From positions 1 to 5,428 of the forward strand of contig CAZOOP010000075.1 in NCBI GenBank assembly GCA_964581465.1: DNA of 5,428 nt, given 5' to 3'. Under the pieces are notes generated by a model. The model was not told the DNA's origin and searched no databases. It worked only from the letters and a program-made list of their open reading frames with translations. The translations under genes and the position numbers were made by a program. Position 1 is the stretch's first letter. Each line of letters begins with the position of its first letter. This stretch comes from WJMB01 sp964581465 (lineage in GTDB: Bacteria > RBG-13-66-14). Positions 1 through 5,291 of the stretch are shown in pieces.

Positions 1-441
1 AGCAGATTGTCACTGACCTTTAAGTGTCGTAATAACAGGCAACAAGGGTATGCTATGCGAATGATTGGTTATAAACCGCGCAGTTCGGGGAAGTGAGAAA
101 CTGCCCAGCAAGCCGCTCCCAATCAGCCTGATTTGGTCCGAACATGTTCCATGATGCCGCCCGTATCCATTGCTAGGCGATTGTCAAATAATGCCCGATA
201 GCTCAACAAGCCGGCAGGTTCTTCAAGCCGTTGATGATCCCATGATAGATGCCGTTGTTCGATAATAACCTTTGTCATACGTTATAAAATTGCCGCATCC
301 CGGAACCGGTATCAGAGTCCATTGCCGTAGTGAGCTTCGAGCTGCAAGAAACACCAAACCCCAAGCCCGCTTCCAGCCGCTCAACCGGTACGATGCCCTG
401 ACGATCTCAGCCGCTCGCCGTCATTCGAGGAGGGGGACCCC
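1..441. other. Intergenic region without a convincing gene, upstream of the 2TM gene
   Basis: This stretch is visibly less GC-rich than the coding parts of the window and shows no ORF with a good start and ribosome site. The most AT-rich patch, 261-290, contains GATAAT (261-266) and TAAAAT (285-290), each 5/6 to the sigma-70 -10 consensus. Neither has a good -35 at 16-18 bases, so a promoter for the gene at 442 is possible but weakly supported. At the far left, TTGTCA (7-12) lies 17 bases before TAATAA (30-35), another weak sigma-70-like pair. A 6-bp inverted repeat, GCAGTT/AACTGC (80-85 and 99-104), has no following T run. A 51-codon minus-strand ORF (123-278) has no ribosome site and resembles no family I recognise. 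I see no tRNA, rRNA or repeat array. Confidence 0.6.
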
Positions 442-732
442 ATGGAGCAATTCGAAGACAAGCAACTCGAGAAGCGCCTGCGCAAGATGGCCAAGGCGCG
501 CGCCGAGTTCAAGCAGCACCTGCTGACCTACATCGTCATCAACGGCCTGCTCTGGGCCATCAACTACCTGACCCAGATGGGCGACCGCAGTATCTACTGG
601 TGGGCCATCTGGCCGACCCTGGGATGGGGCGTGGGCCTCGTGCTGCACTTCTTCACCAGCTACACCGGCCTGAGCGAGGAATCGATGGCCCAGCGCGAGT
701 ACGAGCGGCTGCGCCGCAAGTACGACCGCTGA
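442..732 (+). CDS. Small 2TM-domain membrane protein
   Basis: This 96-residue protein matches the layout of the 2TM domain family (Pfam 2TM type). It has a charged amphipathic N-terminal helix (about 1-24, rich in K, R and E), a first membrane helix at about 25-45 and a second at about 51-71. A short charged C-terminal tail (about 78-96) is probably helical. Family-like residues are visible: H26 and Y30 with N34 before the first helix core, the W-P-x-x-G-W-G stretch at 57-63 (WPTLGWG), and H69 at the end of helix two. Both ends are predicted to be cytoplasmic. The start is supported by GAGGAGG at 427-433, eight bases before the ATG. In some bacteria the domain is joined to sensor kinases or regulators; here it stands alone, which is common, and no molecular function is known to me. 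No clear terminator with a T run follows it, so some transcripts may run into the inverted repeat at 875-970. Confidence 0.9.
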   Translation: MEQFEDKQLEKRLRKMAKARAEFKQHLLTYIVINGLLWAINYLTQMGDRSIYWWAIWPTLGWGVGLVLHFFTSYTGLSEESMAQREYERLRRKYDR

Positions 733-789
733 ACACCCCGGGAAACGCCGACCTTGAACGACATTATCCCGAACCCCGAGCTCGAGACC

Positions 790-812
790 CGGCCGCGTCG
801 CGTCCGCGGCCG
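790..812. promoter_or_regulatory. Candidate activator-binding dyad upstream of the sigma-54 site
   Basis: A perfect 8-bp inverted repeat is seen: CGGCCGCG (790-797) and CGCGGCCG (805-812), with a 7-base spacer. Its centre, near 801, is about 111 bases upstream of the predicted sigma-54 start at 912. That is within the usual distance for enhancer-like sites bound by RpoN activators. No T run follows, so it is a poor intrinsic terminator for the 2TM gene. Short GC-rich dyads arise often by chance at this base composition, and the overlapping GTCCG/CGGAC pair (802-806 and 818-822) shows how easily they occur. The placement is the only functional argument. Confidence 0.25.
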
Positions 813-884
813 CTAGCCGGACACCAAGGCGGGCGAGATCCCGCGCCGACCCGCACCGATCAGGCCCACGGCCCGGGTCCGGCG

Positions 885-900
885 TTGGCACGTTTCTTGC
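885..900 (+). promoter_or_regulatory. Sigma-54 (RpoN) -24/-12 promoter, rightward
   Basis: The sequence TTGGCACGTTTCTTGC matches the sigma-54 consensus TTGGCACG-N4-TTGC at every specified position. GG is at 887-888 and GC at 899-900, with the required ten bases between them. Taking C900 as -12, transcription should start near 912 and run right toward the carboxypeptidase gene. An intrinsic terminator at 1026-1052 stands in the way. Sigma-54 promoters need an ATP-using activator bound upstream; the dyad at 790-812 is one possible site. The motif is an exact match in an intergenic region and is repeated in mirror image, so chance is unlikely, but activity is not shown. Confidence 0.75.
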
Positions 901-944
901 GGAGTGGCGCCAAGGTCGACGGCGACCGGCCGCCCCGCCCTGCT

Positions 945-960
945 GCAAGAAACGTGCCAA
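945..960 (-). promoter_or_regulatory. Sigma-54 (RpoN) -24/-12 promoter, leftward, facing the first
   Basis: On the minus strand this reads TTGGCACGTTTCTTGC, identical to the rightward site including the four free spacer bases. GC falls at 946-945, so the predicted start is near 933, running left toward the 3' end of the 2TM gene. No plausible minus-strand gene lies downstream; the RNA would be antisense to the gap and possibly to the 2TM gene at 442-732. The two predicted starts overlap by 22 bases, and bound polymerases would overlap over the spacer, so use of one promoter should hinder the other. Confidence 0.65.
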
Positions 961-1025
961 CGCCGGACCCTTCCGCCGAGCGCTTGTGATTGCCCGGGAC
1001 CGTGACCGGGGTCTCGCCCGCCGAC

Positions 1026-1052
1026 GCCGCCCCTTGAAGGCGGCCCTTTTTT
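1026..1052 (+). terminator. Rho-independent terminator
   Basis: A 6-bp GC stem, GCCGCC (1026-1031) and GGCGGC (1039-1044), has a 7-base loop. It is followed two bases later by TTTTTT (1047-1052), the longest T run near any hairpin in the window. It lies about 290 bases after the 2TM gene and 110 before the peptidase start. It therefore most simply ends the RNA from the sigma-54 start at 912, or any read-through from the 2TM gene. I find no convincing sigma-70 promoter between it and 1164, which makes conditional read-through into the peptidase gene worth considering. Confidence 0.75.
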
Positions 1053-1163
1053 ATGCTAAACCTTCAGCGTGCCCAAAGTCTCTAACAGATAGATATCCAC
1101 CGGTCTCCCGCACTCATTCCCCCAGATACCCCGGCCAGCGCATCCCGCCGAAAGGACACCGCG

Positions 1164-3641
1164 ATGAAGAAGCTCCTGCCCCTGCTGCTTATCCTGTTGC
1201 TTGTTCCGGCCCTGGCCGCCACTCAGCTCGTCCGTTGCCAACTGACCCGCGAGCTCCAGGAGACCGTCGACTGGAGCTGGTTCGACGTGGCCGGCTGGGT
1301 GCTGGGCCACGCCGTGGACATTGTCATCGACGAGGAGGATCGCCACCAGCTCTACGCGGTCGGTCTGGTCGACCAAGAGGTGTTGATCCATGACGTCAGC
1401 GCCGAGTTGCGCCGGGTCATCGAGGGCTCCAACGACGTACCCGATGGTTACATGGACAACGACGGCATCAACCAGTTCCTCCAGGACCTGGCGACCAACA
1501 ACCCGAGCATCTGCGAGTACGTCGACTTCACCAACGAGTGGGGTCTGGCGACCGAGGAGGGGCGCCATATCTACGGCGTGAAGATCTCCGACAACGTCGG
1601 CTCCGACGACGCCGCCGAGGCCGACGTGATGCTCAACGGCTGCCACCACGCCCGCGAGATCACCACCCCCGTGGTGACCTACATGTTCGCCGAGTACCTC
1701 TGCGACAACTACGGCACCGATCCCGAAGTAACCGATATCGTCGATAACCGTGAGGTCTGGATCGTCCCCGTGGTCAATCCCGACGGCTACGAGTACGTCT
1801 ACGACGTCTACGACATGTGGCGCAAGAACAGGCGCGACAACGGCGGCAGCTACGGCGTGGACCTCAACCGCAACTACACCTACCGTTGGGCCTGGGATGA
1901 CTCCGGCTCCAGTCCGAATCCCTCCAGCGACACCTATCGCGGACCCACGGCGGGCAGCGAGCCCGAGATCCAGACGATGATGAATTTCTACGCCGACCGC
2001 GAGGACAACGGCAACCCGGTGATCTCGGCCATCAACTTCCACACCTACTCGCAGTTGGTGCTCTACCCCTGGGGCTACGAGGACAGCACCACCCCGCATA
2101 ACTACATCTATGCCCCGATGGCGGCGCTCTTCGCTTCGTACAACGGCTACGCCGACATCCCCAGCCACCAGCTCTACAACACCAACGGTGACGCCACGGA
2201 CTGGCAGTACGGCAGCCACCTGGACGACGGTTACGGCGATGAACTGCTCTCTCAGCCCCTGTTCGGTTTCACCTTCGAGATGGGCACCTCCTTCATCGTC
2301 CCCTACGCCACCGCCGAGGCCCAGTTCACCGAGAACCTTCAGCCGATGCTGGATCTCTGCAAACTGGCGGGTAATCCGGAGATGATCTGCGGCCTGCCCG
2401 GCCCTGTGCTCCACGATCCCGGCGACGACCCCGACGGCAGCTACACCGTGGACTGGGACGCCGTCAACCCCGACCACGGCGTGGTCGAGTTCTACCAGCT
2501 CGACGAGCTGACCGGCTACAGCCGAAGCACCGACGGCGCCGAGGACGGTTTTACAAACTGGGACAACACCAACTTCTCCATCGTCAGCACCAACCCCCAC
2601 TCCGGTTCGAACTGCTTCTGGAGCGGCGACGCGGATACCTATTCCGCCACGATGATCAGCGCCAACCCCCTGGCCGTGGAGTCCGGCGACAGCCTGGACT
2701 ACTGGACGCGCTACAGCATCGAGACCGGCTACGACTACGGCTACGTCGAGGTTTCCACCGACGGCGTGGTCTGGGACCAACTGGCCAGCTACACCGGCAG
2801 CGGTGCCAGTTGGACCTCCAAAAGCCACTCCCTGGGCTCCTACGTCGGCCAGACCGTCCTGGTCCGCTTCCGCTACAGCACCGACACTTACTACCACAAC
2901 GGGGGGATCTACTTCGACGACATCTACCCCGTCGACTCCTTCGACACCGTCACCACCCTGGCCGATGACCTTACCGACACCGAGTATCAGGTGACGGGCA
3001 ACGACCCGGCCACCTACTACTATCGGGTCCGCGCCGGCAACGAGTTCACCTGGGGCGGTTGGAGCAACATCGAGTACTGCATCGTCGGCGGCGCCGACGC
3101 CCCGGTCCGCGAGCTGCGTTACGACTGGACCGAGGAGGGCGCCTTGGTCGCCTGGGATATTGAAGGCACGGCCGCCGGTTTCAACCTCCACCTCGAGGCC
3201 GACGGCGCCCGCGAGCGCCTCAACGACACCGCCCTGCCCGCCGACGCCCGGGCCTATCTGGTGCGCGGGGGCGAGGCCGGCCAGCGGCTCTACCTCGAGG
3301 TCCTCGAAGGCGACGGCGGTGTTTCCGAGTACGGCCCGTTGACCCTCTCCGAGCGACCCGACGAGGCCGTGCGGACCGTGGTCGACGGCTGCTTCCCCAA
3401 CCCGGTGCGTTCCAGCGCCACGATCTCCTACAGCGTGGGCGCTTCGGCCGTCGGGGCCGATCTCGAGCTGGCCGTCTACGACCTGGCCGGACGTCGCGTG
3501 GCCACCCTGGCCTCGGGACCCGCCGTCGCCGGACGCCACGAGGTCGCCTGGGACGCCTCCAACGCCGCGGCCGGCGTCTACCTGGCCCGGCTGACCGTCG
3601 CCGGCGAGAGCCACACGGCTCGCCTGGTCGTCAGCAGGTAG
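1164..3641 (+). CDS. Secreted M14 zinc carboxypeptidase with nested FnIII/MAM-like and C-terminal sorting-like domains
   Basis: This 825-residue protein is predicted to remove C-terminal amino acids from peptides outside the cytoplasm. A Sec signal peptide (1-19, ending in LAA) and a pro-region (about 20-95) come first. The M14 catalytic domain spans about 96-405, with all expected residues: zinc ligands H162 and E165 (HAREI) and H293 (NFHTYSQ); substrate-binding R223 (WRKNRR) and N235-R236 (DLNRN); Y349 (TDWQYG), matching carboxypeptidase A Tyr248; and catalytic E372 (FTFEMG), matching Glu270. Next is an FnIII-like domain (412-450 plus 597-641) apparently split by a MAM/jelly-roll-like domain (456-590), then a second FnIII-like domain (646-731). 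The last domain (743-825) starts with CFPNPV, contains VYDLAGRRVATL and GVYLARL, and ends ARLVVSR, like FlgD-Ig or type-A sorting domains. AAAGGA (1151-1156), seven bases before ATG, supports the start. The active site is intact, so activity is likely; the substrate is unknown. No good promoter is seen between the terminator at 1052 and the start. Confidence 0.95.
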   Translation: MKKLLPLLLILLLVPALAATQLVRCQLTRELQETVDWSWFDVAGWVLGHAVDIVIDEEDRHQLYAVGLVDQEVLIHDVSAELRRVIEGSNDVPDGYMDNDGINQFLQDLATNNPSICEYVDFTNEWGLATEEGRHIYGVKISDNVGSDDAAEADVMLNGCHHAREITTPVVTYMFAEYLCDNYGTDPEVTDIVDNREVWIVPVVNPDGYEYVYDVYDMWRKNRRDNGGSYGVDLNRNYTYRWAWDDSGSSPNPSSDTYRGPTAGSEPEIQTMMNFYADREDNGNPVISAINFHTYSQLVLYPWGYEDSTTPHNYIYAPMAALFASYNGYADIPSHQLYNTNGDATDWQYGSHLDDGYGDELLSQPLFGFTFEMGTSFIVPYATAEAQFTENLQPMLDLCKLAGNPEMICGLPGPVLHDPGDDPDGSYTVDWDAVNPDHGVVEFYQLDELTGYSRSTDGAEDGFTNWDNTNFSIVSTNPHSGSNCFWSGDADTYSATMISANPLAVESGDSLDYWTRYSIETGYDYGYVEVSTDGVVWDQLASYTGSGASWTSKSHSLGSYVGQTVLVRFRYSTDTYYHNGGIYFDDIYPVDSFDTVTTLADDLTDTEYQVTGNDPATYYYRVRAGNEFTWGGWSNIEYCIVGGADAPVRELRYDWTEEGALVAWDIEGTAAGFNLHLEADGARERLNDTALPADARAYLVRGGEAGQRLYLEVLEGDGGVSEYGPLTLSERPDEAVRTVVDGCFPNPVRSSATISYSVGASAVGADLELAVYDLAGRRVATLASGPAVAGRHEVAWDASNAAAGVYLARLTVAGESHTARLVVSR

Positions 3642-3664
3642 ACGGTGTGGGAATGGCGCAAGAA

Positions 3665-3688
3665 AACCGGGGCCGTTCGGCCCCGGTT
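3665..3688 (-). terminator. Terminator hairpin between convergent genes
   Basis: A perfect 10-bp stem, AACCGGGGCC (3665-3674) and GGCCCCGGTT (3679-3688), has a 4-base loop. It lies in the 80-base gap between the peptidase stop (3641) and the lipoprotein stop (3722). Read on the minus strand the hairpin ends in GGTTTTCTT, a T-rich tail suited to ending the lipoprotein mRNA. On the plus strand the following bases are only moderately T-rich (TTGTCGTATTC), so it may also end the peptidase mRNA, less efficiently. I see no other terminator for either gene. Confidence 0.8.
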
Positions 3689-3721
3689 GTCGTATTCGGG
3701 CTGTCGTACTTCGGGCGGCGG

Positions 3722-4921
3722 CTATTCGATGGTGAAGTTCTCCATGGCGATAAACTCGCCGTCGAGGTAGAACAGCACCGTCCAGGCGCCCAGGTCCCAC
3801 CAGCCGGGCTCGGTGTAACCCCGGCCGCCGATGACCCGCTTGGTCTCCTCGTCATCGCCGATCTCGAAGTCCTTGTCCTGGCTCCAGCGCAGGACCTCCT
3901 CGGGATCGTACCACTCGGCGGTGATTGTATGGGTGCCCGTGGGGCCGTCGGGCTGCCGGGCCAGGGAGACCACCCAGACGATCATCTCGGTCTCGTCGTT
4001 AAGGAAGGTGTCGCGGACCTCGGAGTAATCGTCGCGGTCGACGAAGACCAGACCGTAGAGGTCCAGGCCCTCGGTGGGCTCGGTCTCGACCTCGGGCTCG
4101 TCCTCGGTGGCGCCGACGCTGAAGTTGGTGGCGCCGATGGGCTTGCCGTCCACGGTCAGCATCAGGGTGTACTCGCCCGGTGTCCACTCGGCGGGATCGG
4201 TGTAGCCCTGGCCGCCGCCCACGGAGACCGTCTCCTGACCCTCGGCCACGGTCATCGTGCGGGCCTCGTTCCACAGCGGCTTGCCGTCGGGGTCCATCCA
4301 GGTGGCGCTGACCTGGTGGCGGCCGACGGCCGCGTCGGTGACCGAGAACTTGGCGAACCAGATGACCTCGGTGACCGTCTCCTCGTCGAAGACCGTTACC
4401 GGCTCGGTGATGTCGTCAGGGTAATGGAAGTTGACCCCGGCCAGCAGGATCGGCTCCTGATCCTCGGTGATTTCGCCGGTGACCCGAAAGATCTCCTCGG
4501 CCACCGGAGAGCCGTCCAGGTAGAACTTGAGGGTGTAGACGCCGGGGGTCCAGCCGCCGACCTCGGCGTAGCCCTTGCCGCCGGTGATGCTGATCGTGGA
4601 GTCGTCACCGGTGGAGAAGCTGCGGTCCTCTTTCCAAAGCAGCTCGCCGCTGGGCAGCAGCCATTCGGCGGTCAGTTTGTGCCGGGAGAAGCGGTCGTTG
4701 TTGCGCAGGTTGACCTTCCAGACCACGATGGTGGTCTCGTCGGAGTCGAAGGTCTTGGTTACGGCGGATAAATCCTCCTGGGGTGCCAGGGTGACGCCGA
4801 GGTAGCTCAGCGGCTCGCCGGCGTTCTCCTTCCCGCCGTCGTCGGGAGTCTCGGCTCCGGGGAGCTGGCAGCCGACCAGCAGGAGCAGCAGCAGGGGGGT
4901 GAGCGCTAACAGACGTTTCAT
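3722..4921 (-). CDS. Lipoprotein with three tandem beta-sandwich-like repeats
   Basis: This 399-residue protein has a lipoprotein signal peptide: KR at 2-3, a Leu-rich core, and lipobox LVGC with lipidated Cys18. Gln follows the Cys rather than Asp, which would allow outer-membrane sorting by the E. coli rule. After an acidic/Gly linker come three diverged repeats of about 112 residues: about 38-148, 158-270 and 287-399. Each repeats the same landmarks in order: an acidic DE(E)T turn then W (68, 188, 316); an A-x-W-x-x-P strand (85-90, 206-211, 335-340); a GG-x-GY turn (114-118, 236-240, 365-369) followed by W; then Y/W-T and a (Y/T)-x-DG hairpin (134-137, 256-259, 385-388); and a closing NF or IF strand. 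The pattern suggests Ig-like beta-sandwiches. A Thr/Glu-rich linker (270-285) separates repeats two and three. There are no catalytic residues I can recognise, so a binding or structural role outside the cell is most likely. I do not recognise a named family. Confidence 0.9.
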   Translation of the reverse strand: MKRLLALTPLLLLLLVGCQLPGAETPDDGGKENAGEPLSYLGVTLAPQEDLSAVTKTFDSDETTIVVWKVNLRNNDRFSRHKLTAEWLLPSGELLWKEDRSFSTGDDSTISITGGKGYAEVGGWTPGVYTLKFYLDGSPVAEEIFRVTGEITEDQEPILLAGVNFHYPDDITEPVTVFDEETVTEVIWFAKFSVTDAAVGRHQVSATWMDPDGKPLWNEARTMTVAEGQETVSVGGGQGYTDPAEWTPGEYTLMLTVDGKPIGATNFSVGATEDEPEVETEPTEGLDLYGLVFVDRDDYSEVRDTFLNDETEMIVWVVSLARQPDGPTGTHTITAEWYDPEEVLRWSQDKDFEIGDDEETKRVIGGRGYTEPGWWDLGAWTVLFYLDGEFIAMENFTIE

Positions 4922-4932
4922 CAATAACCTCC
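4922..4932 (-). promoter_or_regulatory. Ribosome binding site that decides the lipoprotein start
   Basis: On the minus strand GGAGG (4932-4928) is followed by TTATTG and then ATG (4921-4919). A TTG codon (4924-4922) directly before the ATG could extend the protein by one residue. It would leave only three bases from the GGAGG, whereas the ATG has six. The ATG is therefore preferred, giving a signal peptide beginning MKRLLAL. Confidence 0.85.
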
Positions 4933-5265
4933 GGGTTTGTCGAAGGATACCCCGTCGCGGGGTTGGTTTATCGGTGTGGGTGCTTCAAGTTCAGGTTTTT
5001 CATGTGGTTGATTCGACTTGGCGGCTGTTCAGCCAAGCCGGTTGGAGCGGATAGTCGGCGAACAGCCGGTTTTGTCGCACAAGGGGCGGATAAGTGGCGG
5101 GTGCCTGGTCTGTGATTATCAGGCAGCGGCCGACATGCAATCTTCATTGCCGTTGGTGCGAGTCGTTGCCCGGGAGCATCGTGCGTCAGCAAGCACACCC
5201 GGTCCGGCGGGTTTGGTCCTTGGAGTAAATGAAGGCAACTGGAAAGCTTGTAGATCAACTAATGC

Positions 5266-5291
5266 TGATTACTTGTCGTAATCATCGATTA
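5266..5291. promoter_or_regulatory. Operator-like overlapping GATTA dyads
   Basis: TGATTAC (5266-5272) and GTAATCA (5278-5284) form a perfect 7-bp inverted repeat with a 5-base spacer. A second dyad, TAATC/GATTA (5279-5283 and 5287-5291), shares the middle half-site, giving three GATTA half-sites at close spacing. The patch is AT-rich and precedes GGAGG (5298-5302) and ATG 5304. This is the size and shape of a repressor operator, or of two mutually exclusive RNA hairpins. The regulated gene is unseen and the regulator unknown. Confidence 0.35.

Larger units (their letters stand above)
875..970. repeat. Perfect 26-bp inverted repeat with 44-base spacer, each arm holding a sigma-54 promoter
   Basis: The left arm (875-900) and the right arm (945-970) are exact reverse complements over all 26 bases. 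Pairing stops abruptly at the outer ends. At the inner ends only a G-T pair (901/944) and a G-C pair (902/943) could be added. The spacer (901-944) contains the palindrome TGGCGCCA (905-912) and a small hairpin, GGTCG/CGACC (914-918 and 923-927). Each arm contains the whole -24/-12 sigma-54 element plus ten further upstream bases (875-884), so the repeat looks like an inverted duplication of a promoter module. In a transcript crossing the whole region the arms would form a 26-bp duplex, a possible RNase III substrate. No T run follows, so it is not an ordinary terminator. Confidence 0.97.
912..1052 (+). ncRNA. Candidate RpoN-dependent small RNA or attenuated leader
   Basis: The predicted RNA starts at the sigma-54 start (912) and ends at the T run of the intrinsic terminator (1052), about 141 bases. 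Visible folds are a 5' hairpin (914-927, GGTCG/CGACC), a middle stem pairing 995-1000 with 1011-1016 with one G-T pair, and the terminator hairpin (1026-1044). It contains no ORF with a ribosome site. The first 22 bases are complementary to the start of the predicted leftward RNA. Alternatively it is the 5' leader of the carboxypeptidase mRNA, with the terminator acting as an attenuator. The boundaries are inferred only from the promoter and terminator signals. Confidence 0.4.

Noticed and set aside
55..96. 13-codon ORF after AAGGG at the left end
   Set aside because: Too short and without context or homology; the SD match is weak.
123..278. Minus-strand ORF of 51 codons starting ATG (278-276)
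   Set aside because: No ribosome binding site, a stop codon two codons upstream of the ATG, and no recognisable family.
341..352. A 12-base copy (GCTGCAAGAAAC) of the inner edge of the right inverted-repeat arm
   Set aside because: On the minus strand it has TTGC but the nearest GG is two bases too close, so it is not a sigma-54 site; a single 12-base match may be chance or a decayed copy.
421..960. Long minus-strand frame of 179 codons opposite the 2TM gene
   Set aside because: It is a shadow of GC-rich coding sequence, uses a TTG start, and lacks a ribosome site.
875..970. Inverted repeat as an invertible promoter, transposon end pair or integron site
   Set aside because: The 44-base spacer is far shorter than known invertible segments, there is no recombinase or transposase in the window, no target duplication flanks it, and the arms lack integron site features.
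1056..3800. 914-codon minus-strand frame opposite the carboxypeptidase
   Set aside because: The plus frame has a full M14 active site; the minus product is the low-complexity G/V/A-rich pattern typical of an antisense shadow.
3647..4771. 374-codon plus-strand frame opposite the lipoprotein
   Set aside because: The minus frame has a lipobox, a ribosome site and three conserved repeats; the plus product is a G/V/L/D-rich shadow.
5153..5169. Third sigma-54-like site, TTGGTGCG followed by TTGC
   Set aside because: There are eleven bases between GG and GC instead of ten, and TGGTGC departs from TGGCAC; the spacing is strict in this promoter class.
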